The notes under the pieces: generated by a model
What the model was told of the DNA's origin: nothing
The model's database searches: none
What the model saw: the letters and a program-made list of their open reading frames with translations, nothing else
Part shown: in pieces, positions 34,516 to 42,441 of the stretch
Numbering within the stretch: position 1 is the first letter of the stretch
Layout of the letters: the number at the start of each line of letters is the position of its first letter
Translations under genes and position numbers: made by a program
DNA from: CAWKDG01 sp963848355
GTDB lineage: Bacteria; Actinomycetota; Acidimicrobiia; Acidimicrobiales; UBA8190
Assembly (NCBI GenBank): GCA_963848355.1
Contig: CAWKDG010000012.1
Span: 1,798,001-1,862,000, forward strand
Direction: 5' to 3'
Length of the DNA: 64,000 nucleotides

Positions 34516-35009
34516 GACGTCGGTGGCCGGTGGCCGTTCGTCCTGGGGCACTGGTGTCCAGTCGGGTCGAGCGGCAGACCGCACAACGGGCAGGGGGGTC
34601 GCCCCGCCTCCACCAGCAGCGTGGCCCGCATGGCGAAGGCGGCCGCCTGCTCGCGGGTGACGGTGAAGCGCGCCACGTCCCCCTCTTCGTCCTCGGCCAC
34701 GAGCTCCTCGGCCACGAGGACGATCCGGTCCATGTCGTCGTCGTAGCTCACTCCGAGGGTGCCGACGACCCAGTGGGGCTCCGACGGTTCCACCAGGTCG
34801 AGCTGGTCGGGGAGCTCGCCGGGGCGTTCGAGATCGGAGAGCAGCCGTCCCAGGTACTCGGCCAGCACCGACACCTGCTGCTTCTCCACCTTCAAGGTGA
34901 GGATGGTGGTCCCGCTGCGGCACTGCAGGAGAAAGACGCGCCGGCCGGTGGGGCCTTCGGTCCCGACCGTGAAGAGGTCGAGGTCACCGAGGTCGAGAGC
35001 GGGGCTCAT
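34512..35009 (-). CDS. DUF3090 family protein
   Basis: A 165-residue protein of the actinobacterial DUF3090 family, ending in a zinc-ribbon-like C-X2-C...H-X-C segment (CPLCGLPLDPTGHQCP). Function not established. In M. tuberculosis the homologue (Rv2134c) sits with the same phosphatase and SCO1664-like neighbours near the mycothiol gene mshC. Start ATG 35009, preceded by GAGGAC. A duplicated 15-bp leader (35010-35041) separates it from the upstream gene. Confidence 0.87.
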   Translation of the reverse strand: MSPALDLGDLDLFTVGTEGPTGRRVFLLQCRSGTTILTLKVEKQQVSVLAEYLGRLLSDLERPGELPDQLDLVEPSEPHWVVGTLGVSYDDDMDRIVLVAEELVAEDEEGDVARFTVTREQAAAFAMRATLLVEAGRPPCPLCGLPLDPTGHQCPRTNGHRPPTS

Positions 35010-35041
35010 GCCGGTGTCCTCATGCGGCCGGTGTCCTCATG
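35010..35041. repeat. 15-bp direct repeat covering the DUF3090 leader
   Basis: GCCGGTGTCCTCATG occurs at 35010-35024 and again at 35027-35041. On the minus strand each copy carries ATGAGGACACCGGC, so the ribosome-binding site of the DUF3090 gene is duplicated and each extra ATG runs into a stop within seven codons. The distal copy includes the stop of the upstream phosphatase gene. Confidence 0.75.
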
Positions 35042-35678
35042 AGATGGCCAGCTCCCCGAGCGACGTCGTGTTCACGCACAGCACGTGGTTGGCATTCTCG
35101 TCACGGACGAGGGCGGTCACCGAGCACGGCGCCACCACCAGCCGCTGGAACAGGTCCAGGGGCACGCCGGCGGTGGCCGCCACCGCCGCCTTGATGGGGT
35201 CGGCGTGGGACACGGCCACGAACGCCGCTCCCCGATGGCGTTCGCCCAGCCGATCGAGGGCGTCCACCATCCGCATCTGCATCTCGGCGAACGATTCCCC
35301 TCCGGGGAAGCGGAACGAGCCGGGGAGCAGCTGCACCGTCCTCCATTCGCGCCGGCGGGCCAGGAGGCGCAGGCTCTTCCCCGTCCAGTCGCCGAAGTCG
35401 CACTCGAGCAGACCCTTCTCGACCCGCACCCGCACCCCGAGCTTCGAGGCGATCGGCTTGGCCGTCTCCACCGCCCGCTCGAGGGGTGACGCGTAGACGG
35501 CGACGGGCGGCGTGGTCATCGCCGCGATCCGCTCGGCGGCCGCTTGGGCCTGGGCCCGGCCCTCGTCCGACAGGTGCAGACCGGGCGCCCGCCCGGGGAG
35601 GATCGTCCCGGTCGTGGGGGTGCGCCCGTGACGGACGAGGAGGGCAACGGCCGGGGGCGGACGACGTCGAGCGGGCAC
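35037..35678 (-). CDS. MSMEG_4193 family histidine phosphatase
   Basis: A 213-residue phosphoglycerate-mutase-fold protein. It has the catalytic VRHGRTP (residues 15-21) instead of RHGET, LLECDFGDWTGKSL, and a second His in AVSHADPIKA. This is the MSMEG_4193/Rv2135c-type family found next to DUF3090 and SCO1664 across actinobacteria. The substrate is unknown. The start is GTG at 35678. Confidence 0.85.
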   Translation of the reverse strand: MPARRRPPPAVALLVRHGRTPTTGTILPGRAPGLHLSDEGRAQAQAAAERIAAMTTPPVAVYASPLERAVETAKPIASKLGVRVRVEKGLLECDFGDWTGKSLRLLARRREWRTVQLLPGSFRFPGGESFAEMQMRMVDALDRLGERHRGAAFVAVSHADPIKAAVAATAGVPLDLFQRLVVAPCSVTALVRDENANHVLCVNTTSLGELAIS

Positions 35679-35703
35679 GCCGGGTCATCGTACGCTGTCG
35701 GCC

Positions 35704-37704
35704 GTGCACCCCCCGTCGCCTCCTGCCGGACCGGAGGCCGACGACAGCTCCGGGGAACTGGCCGCCCTGTCGGCCGAGATCGTGGCCTGCCGCCTCTGTC
35801 CGCGTCTGGTGGCCTGGCGTGAGCAGGTGGCCCGCGAGCGGCGGAAGGCGTATGCCGACCAGGAGTACTGGGGCCGCCCCGTCCCCGGGTTCGGCGATCC
35901 GTCGGCCCGCATCGCCGTCGTGGGACTGGCGCCGGGGGCCCACGGCGCCAACCGGACGGGCCGGGTCTTTACCGGCGACAGCTCGGGCGACTGGCTCTTC
36001 GCCGCCATGTACCGGGCCGGACTGGCCAATCAGCCGACGAGCGACTCGATCGACGACGGTCTCGAGCTGTCCGACGCCTACGTCTGCTCCGCCGTCCGTT
36101 GCGCGCCGCCGGAGAACATGCCGACCACTCGGGAGCGGATCACCTGTGCCCCCTTCCTCCGACGCGAGCTGGCCCTGCTGAGGGCCGTGAGGGTCGTCCT
36201 CGTCCTCGGGGAGTTCGCCTTCAAGGTGATGACGACCGAGCTCGGACTACGACCCCGGCCCCGGTTCGGCCACGGCGTCGAGGCGGTGGTTCCCGACGGC
36301 CGTGTCGTGCTGTGCTCGTTTCATCCGAGCCGGCAGAATACCAACACCAGGAAGCTGACCGAGCCGATGCTCGACGCCGTCTTCGCCCGGGCCCGCGCCT
36401 TGGCGGAATCCCGGTCAGCGCGGCCAGACGGTCCCGGTCCCTGTTCGTCAGGCGGGGGCCGGCAACCGGCGCGGCGCGTCGACGGCCGTGGCCGGCCACC
36501 GCCGCCGGCTCACGCGCGCCAGCTTGTGCAACAGCTCGATGGCGCCCGGGTCGTCGTCGCCCGGCCTCGTCTCGACCACGCCGTCGGCGATCATCCCGGC
36601 CATGATCTCCCGGCCCTGGTCGGTGCGGACGATGGTGAGCGTCCAGTCGGAGAAGGCCCCGATCCCGCCGGTGGAGATGTCGGCGTGCTCGGCGGCGAAG
36701 TCGGGGCACGCCTTGCACCCCTCGCGCGTCCAGGCGTGCCCCTCCTTCAACGACACCTCGTGGTACTCGCCGTCGCGGGTCCAGATCTGGAAGACGCCCT
36801 TGATGTTGATCTTCTTGATCGTCTCGCGCTTCAGTCCGTACTTGGCCTCGAAGAGGTCCTCGAAGATGGCGTCGTCGAACGTCTTCGAGCACAGCAGCCC
36901 GATCGACAGCGCCAGCCGCCGCGCCACCTTCCCCGCCTTGCGGGCCGACATCACCGACGGGATCGACGCCTGGCAGCTCATCCCCACCAGGGCGATCTTC
37001 TCGGCTCCGCCCTCGACGGCCTCGGCGTAGGCCAGCGGGTTGGCCGAGTACGTGTAGCGCGATCCGGCGGTGGCGAGCACCTCGTCGCGCGTCCGGGCCA
37101 CCGCCGGCACCGCTTTCCACGAGGTTCCGTCGCCCTCGAGGGCGGAGACGAGGGCGGCGTCGATGACCTCGTGCTCGAGGGCCCAGATCAAGATGGCCGA
37201 GACCAGACCGCCGTCCTGTCCGTTGTCACGCACGTCGGGGTCCGTGGCGTGCACGAGGAGGATGTCGCCGGCGATCCCCGCCACCTCGTCGACCTCTCGC
37301 TCGCGCCCGAACATGAACGTGTCGATCTCCGTCTCCCACGTCCGGAACCGGGGGCACGCCCGCGTGCACATGGTGCAGCCCTTCACCCCGTGGGTGCAGT
37401 CGGTCGGGCCGCCGTCCTCCTCCACCTTCCAGGGCCGGTAGATCCCGTCGGCGTCGTTGTAGTGCAGGACGTCATGGGGGCAGACGATGATGCATGCGGC
37501 GCACCCGGTACACAGTCCGGACGTCACGACCTCTTTGTACAGGTCGGCCCAATGCGGCTTCTCGGGGGGCATGGCGCCCACAGTAGCGTCGTGCTCCGTG
37601 CCCGAATTGCCCGAGGTCGAGGCTTATCGTCGCCTGGCCGAGGGTGCTCTGCACCGATCGATCGCGTCGGTGACGGTGCCCGACCCCCGTTTCGTGCGCG
37701 GTGA
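35704..37704 (+). CDS. Family 5-type uracil-DNA glycosylase with abnormal run-on frame
   Basis: The first 240 residues (to about 36423) are a UdgB-type uracil-DNA glycosylase. They show Fe-S cysteines Cys29 and Cys32 in CRLC plus two more in SAVRCAPPEN and ERITCAPF, motif A in LAPGAHGANRTGR, FTGD, and HPSRQN. It would remove uracil or hypoxanthine from DNA. No stop follows the domain: the frame stays open to 37704, through the whole antisense of the FrhB-like gene. Only the first part looks like real coding sequence. A TACGCT box 7 bp before the GTG start suggests a leaderless transcript. Confidence 0.6.
   Translation: MHPPSPPAGPEADDSSGELAALSAEIVACRLCPRLVAWREQVARERRKAYADQEYWGRPVPGFGDPSARIAVVGLAPGAHGANRTGRVFTGDSSGDWLFAAMYRAGLANQPTSDSIDDGLELSDAYVCSAVRCAPPENMPTTRERITCAPFLRRELALLRAVRVVLVLGEFAFKVMTTELGLRPRPRFGHGVEAVVPDGRVVLCSFHPSRQNTNTRKLTEPMLDAVFARARALAESRSARPDGPGPCSSGGGRQPARRVDGRGRPPPPAHARQLVQQLDGARVVVARPRLDHAVGDHPGHDLPALVGADDGERPVGEGPDPAGGDVGVLGGEVGARLAPLARPGVPLLQRHLVVLAVAGPDLEDALDVDLLDRLALQSVLGLEEVLEDGVVERLRAQQPDRQRQPPRHLPRLAGRHHRRDRRLAAHPHQGDLLGSALDGLGVGQRVGRVRVARSGGGEHLVARPGHRRHRFPRGSVALEGGDEGGVDDLVLEGPDQDGRDQTAVLSVVTHVGVRGVHEEDVAGDPRHLVDLSLAPEHERVDLRLPRPEPGARPRAHGAALHPVGAVGRAAVLLHLPGPVDPVGVVVVQDVMGADDDACGAPGTQSGRHDLFVQVGPMRLLGGHGAHSSVVLRARIARGRGLSSPGRGCSAPIDRVGDGARPPFRAR
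36448..37572 (-). CDS. Coenzyme F420 hydrogenase/dehydrogenase beta-subunit family protein
   Basis: A 374-residue FrhB-like protein. Two Fe-S sites are visible at the N-terminus: C21-X2-C24-X2-C27-X3-C31 and C59-X6-C66-X2-C69-X3-C73. Further cysteines occur in GMSCQASIP and CKACPDF. FrhB-type proteins bind FAD and Fe-S clusters and react with F420, but related members reduce other substrates. The gene suggests that the organism makes F420, as many actinobacteria do. Its entire length lies antisense to the run-on glycosylase frame. ATG 37572 chosen over GTG 37581. Confidence 0.83.
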   Translation of the reverse strand: MPPEKPHWADLYKEVVTSGLCTGCAACIIVCPHDVLHYNDADGIYRPWKVEEDGGPTDCTHGVKGCTMCTRACPRFRTWETEIDTFMFGREREVDEVAGIAGDILLVHATDPDVRDNGQDGGLVSAILIWALEHEVIDAALVSALEGDGTSWKAVPAVARTRDEVLATAGSRYTYSANPLAYAEAVEGGAEKIALVGMSCQASIPSVMSARKAGKVARRLALSIGLLCSKTFDDAIFEDLFEAKYGLKRETIKKINIKGVFQIWTRDGEYHEVSLKEGHAWTREGCKACPDFAAEHADISTGGIGAFSDWTLTIVRTDQGREIMAGMIADGVVETRPGDDDPGAIELLHKLARVSRRRWPATAVDAPRRLPAPA

Positions 37705-38395
37705 GAGCTCCCCCCGACGGCTCCGCCACGTCCTCACCGGGGCGTCGTTCACCGATGCCCGTCGGATCGGCAAGCTCCTCGTCCTCGGTCTGGCCGGGAC
37801 ACCGGCGTCGACCGATCACCGTCTCGGCATCCGCTTCGGGATGACCGGCTCCCTTCTCGTCGACGGCCACGCCGCTGTCGACGAGCTCGTCTACTCCAGT
37901 CGTCGCACCGAGCGGCGTTGGATCCGCTTCTCCGTCGCCTTCACCGACGGCGGTTCCCTCGTCGTCCACGACCCCCGCCTTCTCGGCGGCGTCGCCCTCG
38001 ACCCCGACGACGCGGCTCTCGGTCCCGACGCCCTGACCCTCACCGCAGCCGAGCTCCGTCACGCGCTGGAGGGGAGCGCGGCGCCTCTGAAGGCGCGGCT
38101 GATGGACCAGTCCCGCCTGGCCGGTGTGGGCAACCTCCTGGCCGACGAGATCCTCTGGCGCGCCTCTCTCGCACCGCACCGACGGGCCGGCTCACTGACG
38201 CCGGCGGAGATCCGTCGACTCCACCGCCATCTGCGCGTCACCCTCGACGAGCTCTCGGCCCGGGGCGGCTCGCACCTCGGTGATCTCATGCCCGCCCGCC
38301 AGCGCGGCGGCCGCTGCCCGCGCGACGGTGCCGCCCTCATGCGGTCGACGGTCGGCGGCCGGACGTCGTGGTGGTGTCCGCGGCATCAGACGTGA
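37598..38395 (+). CDS. Formamidopyrimidine-DNA glycosylase/endonuclease VIII family protein
   Basis: A 265-residue DNA repair glycosylase with the catalytic N-terminus VPELPEVE (Pro2 as nucleophile, Glu3), Lys in RRIGKLL and the H2TH region around SRLAGVGNLLADEILW. It excises oxidised bases and nicks DNA. The C-terminal zinc finger is altered: Cys240-X2-Asp243...Cys260-X2-His263, instead of four cysteines. The start GTG 37598 is set by the conserved PELPEVE. It faces the FrhB-like gene across 25 bp. Confidence 0.88.
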   Translation: MPELPEVEAYRRLAEGALHRSIASVTVPDPRFVRGESSPRRLRHVLTGASFTDARRIGKLLVLGLAGTPASTDHRLGIRFGMTGSLLVDGHAAVDELVYSSRRTERRWIRFSVAFTDGGSLVVHDPRLLGGVALDPDDAALGPDALTLTAAELRHALEGSAAPLKARLMDQSRLAGVGNLLADEILWRASLAPHRRAGSLTPAEIRRLHRHLRVTLDELSARGGSHLGDLMPARQRGGRCPRDGAALMRSTVGGRTSWWCPRHQT

Positions 38396-38414
38396 GGGAC
38401 CGTCAGACGTGAGG
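38386..38414. repeat. 12-bp direct repeat at the end of the Fpg gene
   Basis: TCAGACGTGAGG occurs at 38386-38397 (holding the stop codon) and again at 38403-38414, a 17-bp period. It is the same period as the repeat at 35010-35041, although the unit differs. Probably replication slippage. Confidence 0.65.
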
Positions 38415-38434
38415 CACGGGACCGGAGCCCTCGT

Positions 38435-38899
38435 CTAGCCCGTCACCTCGGCCAACACCTTCTCGGCGTGGCCGTCGGCGCGGACGTGGTGCCACGCCCG
38501 GGCGATCTTCCCGTCGGGGCCGACGAGGAAGGTCGACCGGATCACGCCCACCGTCTTCTTCCCGTAGAGGGTCTTCTCGCCCCAGGCGCCGTACTTCTCC
38601 ATCACCGTGTGCCCCGGGTCCGACAAGAGGGGGAACTTGAGTCCGTACTTCGTCCTGAACTTCACGTGCTTCTCGGCTCCGTCGGGAGAGATCCCGATCA
38701 CGGCCACGTCGGCCCGGGCGAAGGCCCGCAGGTTGTCGTTGAACTGGCACGCCTCCTTCGTGCAGCCGGGCGTGTCGTCGGCCGGGTAGAAGTAGACGAC
38801 CACCGGGCGACCGGCGAAATCCTTCAACGAGACCTTGGTCCCGTCCTGGTCGGGCAGACTGAAAGCAGGCGCCTTGTCCCCGGCGTCGATCGTGGTCAT
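38435..38899 (-). CDS. bcp: Bcp-type thioredoxin-dependent peroxiredoxin
   Basis: A 154-residue peroxiredoxin with peroxidatic Cys46 and resolving Cys51 in TPGCTKEACQF, the five-residue spacing of the BCP/PrxQ group. It reduces peroxides with electrons from thioredoxin in the cytosol. The ATG at 38899 is preferred over an upstream in-frame GTG at 38932 because it matches the family N-terminus and has GGGGAGGA just before it. Confidence 0.92.
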   Translation of the reverse strand: MTTIDAGDKAPAFSLPDQDGTKVSLKDFAGRPVVVYFYPADDTPGCTKEACQFNDNLRAFARADVAVIGISPDGAEKHVKFRTKYGLKFPLLSDPGHTVMEKYGAWGEKTLYGKKTVGVIRSTFLVGPDGKIARAWHHVRADGHAEKVLAEVTG

Positions 38900-38979
38900 G
38901 CTGTCCTCCCCGGTGGCTGTTTTCGGCCCCACGATGGCACATTGCCGCCGAAAAGACCCCGCTCGGCGGTGGGCCGAAC

Positions 38980-39142
38980 TACACTGGTGGCGCGTGCCTG
39001 CAGCATGGTTGCGGCACCGGGGTCTTCCTCACCTGTTCTCTTCGTTCCCGCTCCCCGAGCGGGCGCTTTCGGAGCCACCCGAGGCGGACCCGCACCCTGC
39101 GGTCGATGGGCGGCCGTCGGACACGAAGAGCGAGTGAGAACG
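38980..39142 (+). promoter_or_regulatory. Candidate promoter and structured leader of the DEAD-box helicase gene
   Basis: TACACT (38980-38985) fits an actinobacterial -10 box. A transcript starting near 38993 would have a leader of about 150 nt before the helicase ATG. That leader contains a small ORF (38994-39137) and a perfect 7-bp hairpin CCCGCTC (39047-39053)/GAGCGGG (39057-39063). No good -35 hexamer is visible. Confidence 0.35.
38994..39137 (+). CDS. Candidate 47-residue leader ORF upstream of the helicase
   Basis: A GTG at 38994, 8 bp after the TACACT box, opens a 47-residue frame that ends at 39137, only 5 bp before the helicase ATG. The peptide begins VPAAWLRHRG, is Pro/Arg/Ser-rich and has no recognised domain. 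Its position suggests a leader peptide that couples or attenuates helicase translation. It could also be a chance frame in GC-rich DNA. Confidence 0.35.
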   Translation: MPAAWLRHRGLPHLFSSFPLPERALSEPPEADPHPAVDGRPSDTKSE

Positions 39143-40369
39143 ATGACGACCACGATCGAACGTCCCTCCGAGGAGGAGGACTCCTCCGAGCCTGAACCGG
39201 TTCTGGCCACCACCTTCGAGGAGCTGGGGGTGGCCCCCGAACTGGTGGCCGTCCTCTCCTCCCAGGGCATCAAGGCCCCCTTCCCCGTCCAGGCCATCAC
39301 CATCCCCGACGCCATCGCCGGCCGTGACGTCTGCGGCAAGGCCAAGACGGGTTCGGGCAAGACACTGGCCTTCGGGCTCCCCCTCCTCATGCGCCTGGGC
39401 ACCCCGGCGCCGCGTCGGCCCCGGGGCCTCGTCCTCGTTCCCACCCGCGAGCTGGCCATCCAGGTGGCCGAGGTCCTCGAGCCCCTGGCGCAGTCCATGG
39501 GACGGCGCGCCGTCGTCCTCTACGGCGGGGCCGACATCGAGCGCCAGATCAAGAAGCTCAACAAGGGCGTCGACGTCGTCATCGCCACCCCGGGACGCCT
39601 CATCGACCTCTCCGACCGCGGCGAGGTCTCGGTGGCCGACATCGAAGTGGCCGTTCTCGACGAGGCCGACCGGATGGCCGACATGGGCTTTCTCCCCCAG
39701 GTCGACTGGGTCCTGCGCCGGATCGAGAACCGGCACCAGACGATGCTCTTCTCGGCCACCCTCGACGGTGACGTCGACCGCCTCGTCCGTCGTCACCTCA
39801 CCGACCCCGTCCGCCACGAGGTGGCCTCGGCCCGTCCCACCGTCGACTCCATGGAGCACCGCTTCCTCCAGGTCCATCAGATGGACAAGGTCAAGGTGGC
39901 CGCCTCCATCTGCCGGGGGGCGTCGAAGGTCCTCGTCTTCGTCCGCACCAAGCGCGGCGCCGACCGCCTCGTCGAGCAGCTCCAGCGCGAGCACGTCCGG
40001 GCCGCCGCCATCCACGGCGACCTCCGCCAGTCGAGCCGAGAGAAGGCTCTCCTCGATTTCACCTCGGCCAAGCTCCCCGTTCTCGTCGCTACCGACGTCG
40101 CCGCCCGTGGCCTCGACATCGAGGACGTCGACGTCGTCGTCCACTACGACCCGCCCGAGGACCACAAGGCCTACCTCCACCGCTCGGGGCGCACGGCGCG
40201 GGCCGGGGGCAAGGGCGTCGTCGCCACCCTCGTCCTCTGGGACCAGATCCTCGACGTCGAGCGCATCCAGAAGCGCCTCGGCCTCGTGGCCCCCATCGAG
40301 GAGATCTTCTCGAACGACCCCCGGCTGGCCGACCTCTCGGGCTGGCAGGCCGACGAGGGCGCTGCCTGA
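39143..40369 (+). CDS. DEAD-box ATP-dependent RNA helicase
   Basis: A 408-residue helicase with the Q motif (TFEELGVAPELV...PVQ), motif I AKTGSGKT, Ia PTRELAIQ, II DEAD in VLDEADRM, III SAT, and motifs IV-VI ending in HRSGRTARAG. It has the compact RhlE-like form without a long basic C-terminal tail. It remodels RNA or ribosome assembly intermediates. The in-frame extension upstream of ATG 39143 is antisense to bcp. The leader region may regulate it. Confidence 0.93.
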   Translation: MTTTIERPSEEEDSSEPEPVLATTFEELGVAPELVAVLSSQGIKAPFPVQAITIPDAIAGRDVCGKAKTGSGKTLAFGLPLLMRLGTPAPRRPRGLVLVPTRELAIQVAEVLEPLAQSMGRRAVVLYGGADIERQIKKLNKGVDVVIATPGRLIDLSDRGEVSVADIEVAVLDEADRMADMGFLPQVDWVLRRIENRHQTMLFSATLDGDVDRLVRRHLTDPVRHEVASARPTVDSMEHRFLQVHQMDKVKVAASICRGASKVLVFVRTKRGADRLVEQLQREHVRAAAIHGDLRQSSREKALLDFTSAKLPVLVATDVAARGLDIEDVDVVVHYDPPEDHKAYLHRSGRTARAGGKGVVATLVLWDQILDVERIQKRLGLVAPIEEIFSNDPRLADLSGWQADEGAA

Positions 40370-40375
40370 TCGTCG

Positions 40376-41664
40376 GTGTGTGACACCCTCTGCCTCCTCG
40401 GCGACGGCGTCACCCTCTTCGCCAAGAACTCGGACCGCCCCCGGTCGGAGCCCCAGATCGTCCAGTCCTCGCCCGGACGCGGTCCCGGGGCGGTCGTGCG
40501 CACGCAGTACCTCGACATCCCCGACACCGGCGGCTCCGTCCACCCTGCTCTCCCGCCCTACCTGGCTGTGGGGCGCCGAGCACGGGATGAACGAGCACCG
40601 CGTCGCCATCGGCAACGAGATGGTCTTCACCGCCTACGATCCCCGGGAGGCGCCCCCGGCACTGATCGGCATGGACCTCGTCCGCCTCGGCCTCGAACGC
40701 GGGACGCACGGCCGAGGAGGCGCTCGAGGTCATGACGACCCTGCTCGACGCCCACGGCCAGGGCGGGGTGGGCGACCAGGTCCACCGGTTGTCCTACTGG
40801 TCGTCCTTCCTCCTCGCCGACCCCACCTCGGCCTGGATCCTCGAGACGTCGGGACGCTCCTGGGCGGCGCGCCCGGTGGTCGGCGGCGCCGCGCTCTCCA
40901 ACCGCTTGACCCTCGCCGCGACTGGACCCGCGCCTCGGCCGACGTCCCTCCCGACGCCGACGTCGACAGCTGGCGCCATCGCGCCCTCCCCACCGCCTTC
41001 GCCGACGTCCGCCTGGCCGCCGGTCGCGCTTTCGTGGACGGCGCCTCGGGCCCGTCGACGTCGGGTGTCGCCGTCTGCGACCCGGGCGCGGCGGTCGCCG
41101 CGCTGCGTGATCACGGCACGGGCCCGTGGGGTCGTCCGGGCGGTCCGCCGGAGCCGACGGGGGCGCCACCGGCCCCTCGGTCGGTGGCGGCCGACGGCGA
41201 CCGGCTGGACCCTCTGCCTCCATGCCGGTGAGACCGCCGTCACCAACGCGTCGATGGTGGCCCTGCTCCCCACCGACCCCGAGCGCCCGGCCCGCGCCTG
41301 GGTGGCCCTCGGCAGTCCGTGCGTGTCCGTCTACGTCCCGGTCCCCGTTCCCGCGGCATCGACGGCATCGACGGCGTCGTCGAGCCCGCCGCTGCCGGCG
41401 ACCGTCGGTGACGCGCGGGTGTGGACGCGCTTCGCGGCACTGCGCGACGCCGTCGGCAGTGACGCCGGCGCCCTCACCACCGTCCGGGCCGAGCTGTCGG
41501 TACTCGAGGACGCGCTCTGGGACGAGGCCGACGGGCTCGGCACGGACCCCGGGGGATGGGAGAGTTTCGGTACCCGGGCCACGACGGCAGTCGCCGGTGC
41601 CCTCGACACGCTGGCCGCCGCCGGCCTCGGTGCGGCCGACGGGGCCTCGGAAGGCGACCGGTAG
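40376..41664 (+). pseudogene. C69/secernin-type dipeptidase broken by at least four frameshifts
   Basis: Reading frames switch four times but conserved secernin-type segments continue across them. The segments are VCDTLCLLGDG...NSDRP (from 40376), WLWGAEHGMNEHRVAIGNE (about 40575-40630), YWSSFLLADPTSAWILE (about 40796-40846), DWTRASAD...AALRDHG (about 40920-41115) and GETAVTNASMVALL (about 41227-41268). Cys2 after the start would be the N-terminal nucleophile of the intact enzyme. Each piece is well preserved, so the damage is recent or due to sequencing indels. Confidence 0.75.
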
Positions 41665-41674
41665 GCTCGCCCCC

Positions 41675-42427
41675 ATGGCCGACCCCGCCCCGTCCGGCAC
41701 GACGCTCCCGCTCGACGACCCGTCCGGTGTGGAGCGCATCCTGGTGGTGACGGCCCATCCTGACGACGTCGACTTCGGCGTGGCCGGCTCGGTGGCGACG
41801 TGGGTGAAGGCGGGGATCGGTGTCGCCTACTGCATCGTCACCGACGGCGACGCCGGCGGCTCCGACCGCACCATCTCGCGCTCCGAGATGGCCGTCATCC
41901 GCCGCGACGAGCAGCGGGCGGCGGCGGCCGAGGTGGGCGTGACCGACGTCACCTTCCTCGGGTACCCCGACGGACGCCTGGTCCCGAGCATCGAGCTGCG
42001 CCGTGACATCTCCCGCCAGATCCGGATCCACTCGCCGCAGCGCCTCGTCTGCCCGTCGCCCGAACGGATGTGGGACCGGATCGGGGCCAGCCATCCCGAT
42101 CACCTGGCCGCCGGCGAGGCGGCCGTCTGCGCCGCCTATCCCGACGCCCGCAACCCGTTCGCCCACCCCGAGCTCCTCGAGGAGGGTCTCGAACCCTTCG
42201 CCGTGTCCGAGCTGTGGATGATGGCGGCGCCCGGGGCCAACTGCGTCGTCGACGTCACCGACACCTTCGACCGCAAGATCGCCGCCCTGCGTTGTCACCG
42301 CAGCCAGGTCGGAGACGGGGAGGGCCTCGACGACCGGCTGCGCGAATGGTTGTCGGCCGGGGCCCGGGCGGCCGGCCTGGCCGACGGGCGCCTGGCCGAG
42401 TCCTTCCGGGTCGTCGCCACCCCCTGA
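41675..42427 (+). CDS. PIG-L/LmbE family deacetylase
   Basis: A 250-residue zinc deacetylase with the metal-binding AHPDD (HPDD; about residues 26-30) and the later His in SHPDHLAAGEA. This family contains MshB (mycothiol synthesis), Mca (mycothiol conjugate amidase) and other N-acetylglucosamine-type deacetylases; the sequence alone does not separate them. The ATG at 41675 has TAGGCT 7 bp before it, suggesting a leaderless transcript. The upstream in-frame region is the broken dipeptidase. Confidence 0.87.
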   Translation: MADPAPSGTTLPLDDPSGVERILVVTAHPDDVDFGVAGSVATWVKAGIGVAYCIVTDGDAGGSDRTISRSEMAVIRRDEQRAAAAEVGVTDVTFLGYPDGRLVPSIELRRDISRQIRIHSPQRLVCPSPERMWDRIGASHPDHLAAGEAAVCAAYPDARNPFAHPELLEEGLEPFAVSELWMMAAPGANCVVDVTDTFDRKIAALRCHRSQVGDGEGLDDRLREWLSAGARAAGLADGRLAESFRVVATP

Positions 42428-42441
42428 GCCCCTTCCCGTCC

